Shown: positions 49,400-61,000 of the stretch, in pieces | Numbering within the stretch: position 1 is the stretch's first letter | Layout: every line of letters starts with the position of its first letter | Origin: Nissolia schottii | Taxonomy: Eukaryota > Streptophyta > Magnoliopsida > Fabales > Fabaceae | DNA length: 64,000 nt | Direction: 5' to 3' | Assembly: GCA_003254905.1 (NCBI GenBank) | Contig: QANU01113210.1 | Coordinates: 124,001 to 188,000, forward strand | Made by a program: the position numbers and the translations under genes | Notes under the pieces: generated by a model | Told to the model about the DNA's origin: nothing | Databases searched by the model: none | The model's input: only the letters and a program-made list of their open reading frames with translations

Positions 49400-49963
49400 T
49401 AGACATGTGTATCTTCTGCCCAAGACCTTTGGCCCATCATGGTGGCCGCCAAAACTGACGGCCAAACTAGACGCCTGGGGGACCGCAGCTCTTCGTCAAA
49501 CTCCTGAGGGTAGCACGTGCAAAACGAAACGATTTCTCTGGGACATTCAAGGTGCTGGGTGCTGCTACACGTGTAATGTGTTTGCACGACGGATTAAAGT
49601 GGAGGGCATAAGGGTTTCGAGGACTGAAGGAAGTGTCTTGCCTGATAACGGATTGGATTTCAGAATCGCTAATGTGAATTTGGGGGTCGCCACATTTGCC
49701 AACCATGTTTTCAGTAAGGGCTTGTGTTCAATATTAAAAAGGTTGATTAGGGAAGTATGTGGTTGCGTCAATTGTAATTTTGTAAAGCTGATTGGATTGG
49801 GACTATGGGTACCATCCAATGGTACCAAATCAAAGGGGCACCATGGTAGCTTCGTCCTCGTGAAGCACCTACGAATTTCTTCAATATATCTAGACATATG
49901 TTGTTTATTGAGACAGCGCGCATTCTCGACTATAACGGAGAATAAGTTTTCTCCCTCAGCTTT
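49400..49963. other. GC-richer block with open frames on both strands, unidentified
   Basis: The composition is noticeably more balanced than the flanks. The plus strand is open for 193 codons (49407-49988) and the minus strand for 110 codons (49897-49565). No motif from a family I know is visible in either. It directly precedes the 1.2-kb tandem repeat. It could be a captured gene fragment or a decayed exon. I do not call a gene. Confidence 0.3.
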
Positions 49964-52565
49964 CCTTGGTCTTTCTCCCTTTCTCTAGTTTCTCTTTAGC
50001 TTCTAACTCTCAACAAAGAGAAAATTCTTTTTGGTAAGTACAAAAATTAACACCTCATTTTTTAGCACACTCCTAATAAAAATAAATCCTATTTGGTGAG
50101 ATTCAAAAATATTTAGCGAGACATACAATGAAAGTGATAGGAATCACTTTTATTATGTGTACACTCACAAATGAGAAGTTAAATCTTATGTTCACAAAAA
50201 ATTCTCAAAAATGAGAACTGTGAATCAGTCTCATCTTAGCTCAGTCAATCCAAATAACATTAACACTCAATCTTGATAGCGAATTTAATTTGCTTACTTT
50301 GTGTTACAGACTAAATCTAGTCCTAAGCTATGTACTATATAACTGAGATGAGTGAGGGTACTGACTTTGAAAAGTCAACTTACCCCTCACCACATCTCAA
50401 ATCGATCGAGTTCATCCCATCTCGAGCTCAACTCCTAAACACTCGACTTCATCTCCTCCAATAATCGATCCTGGACCTCAGAAATAATATCCTACAACGG
50501 GCAAGGCATGTCTGAGGATTCCTTTATCGATCTTCCATTGGACTGAAGAATTTGTTTGATATGCCCAAGCATCACATTTCTTATCTGCTCCATATTCAGA
50601 GATAAATTTGATCAAAAGGAGAAGAAAAATTAAGTGAGACATTTGGGATAACAAACTAAAATGCACACAAACTTCCAAGATAGGTACACACCTTCGTTAA
50701 AAAGATTTACCTTCATACTGAAGCTTCCTCCTTTTTTTTATACACTACATTGTTTGATAGGTCTTCCAACACCTCTCCCAAACATAACCAAGATTGACCA
50801 TATTATCTGAAGCAAGCAGTATGGAAAACAGTCATCTGAGATAAGTCGCAAAAGCCCATGAACTCGCCTCCAATATTGCATCAACAAACTCTTTGTCATC
50901 TTGCAAAAGTCTCATTGCATAACAGGGCCTCTATCATACATCATGGGTGGGTCAGGTTTTGGGTGGATGGGTTTGTCACGTGATGTGCCACGTGGCACAT
51001 TTAACCGACAAATCAACAGATAACGTCTTCTACTAACGGCAATGACTAAAACCAACCAATTTTTTTTCAGGGACTAATTCCTAATAAAAAAAAATTCAGA
51101 GAACAAACACAAATTTTTTTAATTTTAAAGAGACTAAAAACATATTTAACCATTTAGGTCCCTTAGGCCCTCCTTGGTCTTTCTCCCTTTCTCTAGTTTC
51201 TCTTTAGCTTCTAACTCTCAACAATGAGAAAATTCTCTTTGCTGAGCACAAAGATTAACACCTCATTTTTCAGCACACTCCCAATAAAAATAAATCCTAT
51301 TTGACGAGATTCAAAAATATTTAGTGAGATATACAATGAAAGTGATAGGAATCACTTTTATTATGTGCACACTCACGAATGAGAAGTTAATATTATGTTC
51401 ACAAAAAATTCTCAAAAATGAGAACTGTGAATCAATCTCATCTCTGCTCAATCAATCCAAATAACATTAACACTCAATCTTGATAGCGAATTTAATTTGC
51501 TTACTTTGTGTTAGAGACTAAATCTAGTCCTGACTTATGTATCATATAACTGAGATGAGTGAGGGGACTGACTTTGAAAAGTCAACTTACCCCTCACCAC
51601 ATCTCAAATCGACCGAGTTCATCCCATCTCGAGCTCAACTCCTAAACACTCGACTTCATCTCCTCCAATAATCGATCCTGGACCTCAGAAATAATATCCT
51701 ACAACGGGCAAGGCATGTCTGAGGATTCCTTTATCGATCTTCCATTGGACTGAAGAATTTGTTTGATATGCCCAAGCATCACATTTCTCATGTGCTCCAT
51801 ATTCAGAGATAAATTTGATCAAAAGGAGAAGAAAAATTAAGTGAGACATTTGGGATAACAAACTAAAATGCACACAAACTTCCAAGATAGGTACACACCT
51901 TGTTAAAAAGATTTACCTTCATACTGAAGCTTCCTCCTTTTTTTATACACTACATTGTTTGATAGGTCTTCCAACACCTCTCCCAAACATAACCAAGATT
52001 GACCATATTATCTGAAGCAAGCAGTATGGAAAACAGTCATCTGAGATAAGTCGCAAAAGCCCATGAACTCGCCTCCAATATTGCATCAACAAACTCTTTG
52101 TCATCTTGCAAAAGTCTCATTGCATAACAGGGCCTCTATAATACGTCATGGGTGGGTCAGGTTTTGGGTGGGAAGCAAACTCTCTATCATACATCATGGG
52201 TGGGTCAGGTTTTGGGTGGATGGGTTTGTCACGTGATGTGTCACGTGGCACATTTAACCGACACGTCAACAGATAACGTCTTCTACTAATGGCAATGACT
52301 AAAACCAACTAATTTTTTTTCAGGGACTAATTCCTAATTAAAAAAAATTCAGAGAACAAACACAATTTTTTTTAATTTTAAAGAGACTAAAAACATATTT
52401 AACCATTTAGGTCCCTTAAGCCCTCCTTGGTCTTTCTCCCTTTCTCTAGTTTCTCTTTAACTTCCAAATCTAAAGTACAAGAACTGTGAAACAATCTAAT
52501 TTCAGCTCAATCAATCCAAATAACATTCACACACAGTCTTGCCATTGAATTTAATTTACTTAGCT
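49964..52565. repeat. 1.2-kb tandem repeat, two full units plus a partial third
   Basis: Units start with CCTTGGTCTTTCTCCCTTTC at 49964, 51172 and 52425. Unit 1 is 1,208 bp. Unit 2 is 1,253 bp because of an extra internal copy of the GGGTGGGTCAGGTTTTGGGT segment (about 52150-52220). The third stops after about 140 bp. Each full unit carries the same 66-codon minus-strand frame (50678-50478 and 51885-51685), differing by two residues (GADKKCD against GAHEKCD). Each ends with a TIR-like edge (GGGACTAATT..., AAAAACATATTTAACCATTT). No known protein family is recognised. The edge suggests a transposon-derived unit. Confidence 0.85.
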
Positions 52566-53108
52566 TGCATGCGGCAATGATCAAAATCATGATGAGGGGT
52601 ATAGAAACTTAACATAGTGTGCATTTGTTTCAAGTACCTTCATAGGTTTAAGTTGAGTAATTTTAATATCTTAAACAATTGTTGATTGATTTCGTTGATC
52701 AAGTTTTTTCCATCTATGGGATCAAAACTTCAAATTCAATATTGAATATTGCAACAAAGTTGAATATTCCTTCCATCAATTTGACCATTATAACCACGAC
52801 TGGTGGTGCACGAGCTAGTGTGATGCACGAGCTAGAGTGATGCACGAGCTACAGCCGAATTAATGGAACCAAAATTGGTCCCCTTTTTCATATCAATTCG
52901 TATTCAACGTGATAGCCTTGAATACCCTTTTTCATATCAAAATTAGAACCAAAAGAGGTTTACAGATTTCTCGTATTCTTGGTGGACAAAGAAGGGATCG
53001 TTCCCACGATTTACGTTATCCTCTTATAGTCGTGAGTTGAGTGGTTCAAAATTATCAAGAAAAAAATATTTAAAATCTATATTTTCAAATGGTTGCATTT
53101 TCCCATCT
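52566..53108. other. upstream region of P450 copy 6
   Basis: Non-coding. It contains a short direct repeat GTGATGCACGAGCTA (near 52820-52850). It probably holds promoter elements of the gene at 53216. Confidence 0.45.
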
Positions 53109-53117
53109 CTATATATT
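53109..53117 (+). promoter_or_regulatory. TATA box of P450 copy 6
   Basis: CTATATATTCC lies about 105 bp upstream of the start codon, a normal plant spacing. Assigned by consensus and position. Confidence 0.5.
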
Positions 53118-53215
53118 CCCCTCTCATCATTGCTCAATGCTCATGTGCAAGAGATTCTCAAAATCCAATTAAAACAAGGTGAGAGATAAAGTAGCTATAT
53201 AGTACCACCACCTTC

Positions 53216-55958
53216 ATGGAGTGTTACACAATATTCCTAGTGGTGATGATTGTTCTCACATGGCCATTCCTTCATTTCTACGTCATCCCAAAACTAGTAA
53301 TCCTACTATATAGTTATAATAAACACACCAAAATGCCACCAGGGCCTTACCCTTACCCTATAATTGGAAACATCACAAAACTAATAGGCCAAAAAACCCA
53401 TCAAGCCCTCCATGATTTATCAAAAACCTATGGTCCCTTAATGACCCTCAAGCTAGGTAGCTTGACCACTATAGTAATTTCCTCTCCACAAATTGCCAAA
53501 GAAGCACTAACCAAACATGACCTAGCCTTTTCAAGCAGGGAAGTCCCTGACATCACAAGGGTCCTAGACCACCACAAGGTCTCTATGGTGTGGTCACCCG
53601 TATGTGATCATTGGAAGACCCTAAGGAAATTATGTGCTACAAACATATTCTCCCCTCAAAAGTTAGACACCACCAAAATACTTAGACAGAAGAAGGTGCG
53701 AGAATTGGTACAATTTGTTGGCCAGTGTTGTGCCAAAGGTGAACCAATTGATGTTGGTCATGTTGCATTCACAACAATAATGAATTCATTGTCCAATACC
53801 CTTTTCTCAATTGATTTTGCTAATTATGGTGATGTGTCACACCATCATCATAATTTCAAGGAGATTGTGGAGCGCATAATGGATGATGCTGGAAAGACTA
53901 ATGTGGCTGATATTTTCCCAATTCTTAGACTGCTTGACCCACAAGGAATGAGAAGAAGGGGAGAGGAATATACTTTGAGGCTATTGAAGGTTATGAGTGA
54001 CATTTTTGATGAAAGAATGCGGCTAAGAGCTTCATACGTGAGTAATGGAGAGGCATGCGGTGATGTGTTAGATTCTTTTCTCAATCTCATGGAATCAAAG
54101 GACTCAGTAGAATTGAGTCACCACCATTTATTACATTTATTTTTGGTGAGTATTTTCTTACCTTTTTCTTTTCTTTTCTTTTTTGTCTATAATTATTATC
54201 CCCATAACTATTATTGTGAGACTAAATTGTTACATTTATAAATACTTTGTGAAAAAACATACATCTTAAATCAAACTAAATGATTTTTTAAGGAAAATAA
54301 ATATTTAGCACGTACGAAGTGACTTTTTTTAAGATAAGTTAAAAGATTCAAATTTATTTCACAAAAAAGAGAATACTAAAACACATGGATCACCATTATT
54401 GAGATCCAAAAGATCATCAAGACCTAGTCAACAATATGGTCAAAAAAATTTTACTAAAAATTATTAAAAAAAACCTCAATGAAACAAACCTCTCACTTTT
54501 CAAGAAGAAAAGAAATACCAAATAATTCAAAGTAAGGAAAAGACACAGCAAAACAAATATTAGAATAGCATTCTTAAAGCAATAAGACTAATAAAACCAA
54601 CAACATTGAATAATAATGATAGCCCAAAATGAACCAAGTTAAAAGCACCGTGAACACAACCACCAAGCAACACGTGCAAAGTGACGTTTCTTTCTTTTTG
54701 TTTATTGAAAGTAAATCTTTTCAAGTGAGTTTCTTATTATGTGAGATTAACTGTGATTTATTTTTATTATTAATTAAAGAGGTGAGATCTATATGTGACA
54801 TAAGTAATAAAAAAATTAATAGTAAAATATCATACTTGACCTCACATAATAAAAAATTCACTTGAGAGAATCCATTTCACCAAATTTGTCACTGTATTTG
54901 TTGACCTTGGTTTTGTAGAGAAGTCATACATATTGTGTTGGGCTATATAGCAATCCTTACTTTTTTAATGTACTTAGGGGTGGATAGTATCTTACGTGAA
55001 AATTGAACACGGCATTATCATATGCACATTTTTATTATTGATTTTTTTTAATCTTTTTAACATTTTATCATTTCAAGTTAACTTAAGTAATGATCATGAA
55101 AAATTATGTGAAAAATTATTTTCACTATTTTCAAAAGTGTGAAACTAAGTATGAGACGGATAAAAAAACTAATCAACAGTAAAAAATTTACACTGGTTAT
55201 TAGTTGGTTATGTCTTAATTTTGATTATTGATTAAGAAAATGAGACCAAACACGAGATCAATAAAGAGAATTTAATCTAATCAATAATAAAAATAAAAAT
55301 TGTTTTCACATTTCTTATCACCTAAGTAAATAACTCTTATGATTTGCACTAGGACTTGTTTGTTGCTGGGGTTGAAACAACAACAAGCACAGTGGAATGG
55401 GCAATGGCAGAGTTGCTATGTAGCCCACTAAAGATGGCAAGAGCCAAACAGGAGCTTCTCCAAGTCCTTGGCAAAGACAACAAGCCTCAAGAATCAGACA
55501 CAACAAAATTCCCTTACCTAGAAGCAATTGTGAAGGAGACATTTAGGTTGCACCCGCCAGTCCCATTCTTGCACCACAAATCAAAGTCAGAGGCAGAGAT
55601 ATTGGGCTTCAAAATTCCGAAAGACACACAAATTCTAATTAATTTGTGGGCCATTGGAAGAAATTGCAACAGTTGGACTGACCCAAATAATTTTGTGCCC
55701 GAAAGGTTCTTAGGGTCCAAAATTGATGTTAAGGGCTTTGACTTTGAGTTAATTCCATTTGGGGCTGGTCGAAGGATGTGCCCTGCACTCCCATTGGCTC
55801 ATAGAACAGTGCTCTTTGTTTTGGCAACTCTTGTGCACTGCTTTGATTGGAAGATTGTGGATGGAAAGAAAGCAGAGGAATTAGACATGACAGAGAAGTT
55901 TGGGCTTACTATACGTAGGGCTCAACCCCTCAAGCTCATTCCAATTAATACCAATTAA
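53216..55958 (+). CDS. CYP76-like cytochrome P450 (copy 6), divergent, two exons
   Basis: Exons are 53216-54145 and 55353-55958, with a 1,207-bp phase-0 intron at the same place as in the other copies; the product is 511 residues. Motifs: a long hydrophobic anchor (1-32), PPGP (41-44), HWKTLRK in the C-helix, AGVETTTST at the I-helix (315-323, Glu instead of the Asp of its neighbours), ETFR (372-375), PERF, and FGAGRRMCPA with Cys453. The final Gly of the heme consensus FxxGxRxCxG is Ala455. It differs clearly from the tandem group (for example ITKLIGQKTHQALHDLSKTY), so it is probably another CYP76 subfamily or a sister family and an older duplicate. All core residues other than that Gly are intact. 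ER-bound monooxygenase; substrate unknown. Confidence 0.92.
54713..54877. mobile_element. MITE in the intron of P450 copy 6
   Basis: AAATCTTTTCAAGTGAGTTT at the left is mirrored by CACTTGAGAGAATCCATTT at the right; the arms also share TTATTATGTGAG in inverted orientation, about 33 bp per arm. It is 165 bp long and non-coding. Confidence 0.7.
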
Positions 55959-57299
55959 TTATTGAATTTTGCTAAAAGTTGTTCTAGTAAGAGATTAAAA
56001 ATAAAATAGGCTAAAAATTTCAATACTTTTATTGCACTAAGCACTTGAAATTTTATAATATTTATCTTTTTACTATAAAATTTTCATTTCTTGGTTCCCT
56101 AACCAGTGCTTTTAAGGTACATGTACTTGTAAAAAAATCCTTAATTATTTAGTGTATTTAAAGTATGTGCCTCTTGTATTAATTTTGCAATTTGCATATA
56201 GCAAAGGTATTAATATTACTAATATTAGTCTCATTTCTTTCCGAGTCTAGGGACTAGGAATTCACTTTAGTCCCTAAATTATTGTGTGCTAAGACAGAAT
56301 GATATGGGTCAAGCCCAAATCTTCTTACCAATCTAATTTGCTCACCAAGACTCAGTTTATGAATATGTTCAAGGATAATACTAATAACCTTTACCTTTTG
56401 GTAAGAAATTTTGCAAGAAGACGTAGTAACAAGATTTAGAGTTTTTTTTTTTATGTGGAAATGCTTTATTTTTGTCCTAATATTTTAATTTTGTTCAAAA
56501 GTTTTTTATTTTAATTTTTTCTCTAAAAGGGACTTAATTCATTAGCCTATTTATTTTTATGAATGACACTTAATATTTTTAGGGATAAAATAAAAAAAAT
56601 ATCAAGTGTCATTCATAAAAGTAGACAGATTGATAACTTAGATCTCTCGTAATGTTTTAATGTCATCATTTTTGTTGCCATTGCAATTTCACTAATGAAG
56701 ACAAATAATCGGATTCTTAGTGATAGTTATGTACTTAAAAAATCATATAACTCAATGCATTCATCAACAAAAACTTGAGACAAAATATCTTGTTCTCATC
56801 GTTTTTGGGTGAGCCTAGAATGTCCACCATGAGAGTAATGACTAATCCCTTCGTACCATAAATTTTCTGAAGAAGTTTTACTATTGACCACAAACCTTCT
56901 CTATACACATTTTGTTCTCATCTAAACTATTGTTTTCAGTTTCAAAACCCCTCATACTACCTCACAATTTGTGAAATATGGTGACTTTTTTTTTCCGCTT
57001 GAACCAAGAATGATGTAATACTTCTATGAATTAAAATTAAATGTATTATCAGTAATTTCTCAAGATTAAGAAATTAACCAAAAATATTAGCAAATTTAAA
57101 TAGTGATATTGAAACTCTATTAAAATGTTATAAACAAAATTGAAACCAAATAAGCTTTCAAGGAGAAATTAAAATCTCAATAAAACATGAAATGTTGATG
57201 CAAGTTTTTCTTTGAATCTAGCTCGGACGAGTTGTGGCGTTGTTCTTCATGATTCCTCATAAAGCTGGGTGTGTGATTTTATGAAGCAAATCCCTATTT
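55959..57299. other. 3' flank and intergenic
   Basis: Non-coding AT-rich spacer. A short inverted pair (CACTTAATATTTTTAGGGAT and the later ATCAAGTGTCATTCATAAAA region, 56560-56620) may be a small foldback remnant. No gene. Confidence 0.5.
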
Positions 57300-57630
57300 A
57301 TGCAATGACTCTTGTTAATATTACGACTCTCGGGTTAGGTTTGGAAATTTGCGTGGGTGAAAGGGTTTTAAAAGTTTTTTGTGGAGTGAGACTACCTTGA
57401 AGCAGTTGGGTTTGTGCTTGATAATCATTTGTCGAAGTCTCTTATGTTCGCGTTTGTGCTAAGAGAGATTCAGCTTCTCATCAACTGTGACTGGGTGGTG
57501 ACTGTCATGCATGTTCTCCACACGAAGAATAAATGTGTTGATCAACTAGTTAGGATGGCTGGGGTGGGAGTTGGAGAAGTTGTTGAATGCGTTCAGACAC
57601 CTCAAGAGTTGAGCTATTTATATTTACACA
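57300..57630 (+). pseudogene. RNase H-like (LINE-type RVT_3) relic
   Basis: Successive frames give GLEICVG, then FVE-stop-DYLEAVGFVLD, then the open stretch VLREIQLLINCDWVVTVMHV...KNKCVDQLVRMA. The order V.SDSLEAV, REI..LL..W.V, H...N..AD.LA is that of the RNase H-like domain in plant LINE relics. A nonsense codon and a frameshift interrupt it. No reverse transcriptase upstream. Confidence 0.7.
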
Positions 57631-58056
57631 AGGGTTAGAGTTTCTTAATTATTATTCTAACAACGGTTATGAATAACACTTGATATTATCAATTCTTCTT
57701 ATTTTATCCCAAAATTTCAATATATCATCATTGGTTATTAAAAAGATAATTAGGTTAAATAATTACTAGAAAGTAACATTGATGTTAAACAAATAGTTAG
57801 GAGGTGCTAACATTTGTGTTAAATTAAAACCATGATTTTATTAAAGGAGTGAATTTTTCACTGATATTCACAATAATACATTAACAAAAATAAAAACCTT
57901 TTAATTAGTTCCTAACCCTAAACATTTCAACTATTAATATCTTAAAAAAAAAAAATCCGGACAATAACACTTGAAAAATTCAAGATGAGTTAGGCATTAA
58001 AAGATGTAACATAAAACACTTCACCCCCTTCACTCCTGCAAACAAGCTACACCACC
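57631..58056. other. upstream region of the AAE19-type gene
   Basis: AT-rich. It presumably contains the promoter and 5' UTR of the gene starting at 58057. No clear TATA box. Confidence 0.45.
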
Positions 58057-61000
58057 ATGAAAGCTGAAGAAGAAGGGGAAACACCACCACCGCAGTATTG
58101 CTGCGTGTCCCACGAGTTCTTCCGCGTTGCATCCGCCAACCCCAACAAAATCGCCGCCATTCACGCTTCCGGCGCCGCCCACCTTTCCGCGCGCCTCCGC
58201 CAACGTCCTCCTGCCTCCCCCAGCTTCAACTTGGACGAAACCGCCACGCCCTTGGAATCGCTCTCTTCCCCACTCTACCGCGGTGACCGTTGCTTCTCTT
58301 ACTCTCATCTCTCGAAGGCCGTTGATTCCCTCGCCTCCCGCGTCCGCTCTATCCTGCTTGGTGCGGATGACCCCCACCTTATCACTCCCAAACCTCAAGG
58401 TTCGTTAGTTTTTTATTTGTTTATTGGGTTTTGCTAAGGTCACTTGTTTAAAAAAAAATAAAGAAATCGAATGTTTTCATTGAAAAAGATAGAATTTTTA
58501 ACATTTCAATGTATTCAATGCATTTAAAAACCTTCAAAAATTTTCTATTCTTAATTCCTTAACTAGTAGTTCCCTTAAGGCAATTGTGGCACTTATGCAA
58601 TGCATTAGTTGAAAGGGATTATTTGGCTAACTTGGTTGGCCTTCTGTTCATGCTTTCTGGGTTACTTGAGTTCGATTTATGAGTTTCTGTGGTGGTGGAC
58701 TATTTGTAACTACTTTTGCAATTGCTCGATGAAGCTAGAGGAATGTCTTGGATTGGAGCGAAGTTATCCCTTAAAACTGATTTTTTTTATAATTGCCAAT
58801 TAGTTGAAGAGATTAGAAATAATTGTAATTGTAAAGCTTTTTATACGTTGGGGTACGTTTGGTTAGAGGAGTTTGAAGGGACAGCGAGGGGACTTGTAAT
58901 TTTTCATTTCTAAGTAATGTGAAATGCTTATAAGAGTGAGTAAGGGATGATTGAAAGGTTACATGATAATATCTCAATTTAATAACTAATATAAAGGGGA
59001 AAAAAAAATTATCCTAGAAGTTTTTGCAGTTCATGAGTCACGAGGTTATTTTTTATGTCGAGCTATCCGTTACTGTTTTTATGCGTTAGAATCAGGCAAA
59101 TGTCGTGCTTGATATGCTGCATTGGCAATCCTGTATTGTGCTGCAGGTGACAATGTTGTCAACCTTGAAGAGGGAACTGTTCCCACATCCGAGTCCTCAG
59201 AAACTGCAGTGGGTGGTGCAGAGCCAATGGCTGACTCAAATAAAGAGTATAGCCCAAAGATAGTGGGAATGTTTATGCCACCTTCTGTGGAATACATTGT
59301 TGCCGTTCTTTCTGTACTGAGGTGTGGGGAGGCCTTCTTGCCCTTGGATCCTTTTTGGCCGAAAGAAAGGTTGTTGTCGGTCGTTTCTTCTTCGAATGCT
59401 GATCTCATTATAGGGTCCCAATCTCCATTTGGTAAAAGTGACTTGGACCAGCTTGATGAATCGCATTGGCTTGTAAAGTCAGTTAGCTGTCCTTTTTTGA
59501 ACTTCTCTATTGAAGAAAGCCTTCGAGAATGTAGCCGTTCGACAGATTTGGCATGGCCTTGTGCCAAAGAGAAGCAGAGATCATTCTGTTATCTGATGTA
59601 CACTTCTGGATCAACTGGAAAGCCTAAAGGAGTATGCGGCACTGAACAAGGTAAGTTGTCATTGTAGTTTGTCGTGGCCGTTGTTGTACATGAAAGCAAG
59701 ATGTCTTTAACATAATGTTACATGGTTTGTGAACTTGTCAATTAACTTTCCTATTTTTTTTCCTCTGCTACGCCTGAGAAGAAGCATATCTTATTTAGCA
59801 GCATTTTCTGACTGAAAAGGAAGTTCTATGAAAATTTAGGATAAACATTAAGAAAATTCTATGTAAATATCCTTTTCCAAATGATTTTCTGTGAACCATA
59901 ATAATTTTTCTTGTGTATATAATTTATTGTGCCACTATATGTTTTGCATTCTTTTTAGGTCTTTCAAATCGCTTTTTATGGATGCAAGAAATGTATCCTC
60001 TGACTGGGCGGGAACTACTGTTGTTTAAATCATCAATTAGCTTCGTTGACCACCTGCAAGAATTTCTCAGCTCTATTTTGACTGCTAGTGTGTTAGTTAT
60101 TCCTCCTTTCAACGAGCTCAAAGAAAATGTATATTTTGTAATAGATTGTCTTCAGGTATGGTGGTTCCTGATTGCGTGCTTGTAATTTACTTGCTGCTAG
60201 TATTGATCTTTTACTTCTGTATTATTTTGACTTCTTGTTGCACATTCAGCATGAGCTGCAAGTTTGAGTTCCCTTATAACCCAATAAATATATTTGAGGA
60301 GCATTCTGTATTCTATTAGTCTCTCTCAGTTAGTAATTAAATTATACTTCTATTTTATTTACTTACCTTTGCCTGTAATAAATGCTTTTGTAGGCTTATT
60401 TAATTAATAGGCTTACAGCTGTTCCATCACTAATGAGAACAATTCTTCCTGGATTGCAAACTAATGCTGACACGCGGGTTCAAAGTTCTCTGAAATTGCT
60501 TGTGCTAAGTGGTGAAACTTTTCCCTTGACCTTGTGGAAGATGCTTTCATCTATATTACCAAATACAGCAATCTTGAATTTATATGGAAGTACTGAGGTT
60601 AGATCAGACAACTATCTCTCTAGTTTCTAGTCTGAGATTTTGCTAGAAAGTTTGTAATTTGTATTTGCTGTCTGTTTACATTCTTCTGCAGTCAATTTTT
60701 GTCATAGCATTGTTTCTTTAACATGTTACATGTGTGGGAAATTTCAAAATATTTTCTCACTGCTGCTTCGTTTCCTTTTCTTGCTTTGTTACTGCAGTCC
60801 GATGCTTGTTTAGTTTTGTTTGTGAGATACTATAGATTATAGACTATATGGAGGTGATTTATGATTGGACATCGGTGTTGTTTAATCCATGTAACTGATC
60901 CCACCCAGTTGGAAAAGACATGGTTGCTATTGTTGTTGTCTTCATTGCACCTTGTCTTTAGTGTTGTTATCATTGGCTAATTCATTTCTTTTCCTTTTCC

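Noticed and set aside
58030..58398. Minus-strand open frame of 122 codons opposite the first exon of the acyl-activating enzyme
   Set aside because: Shadow of a GC-rich coding exon. The plus-strand frame has the ATG, a donor in phase and homology.
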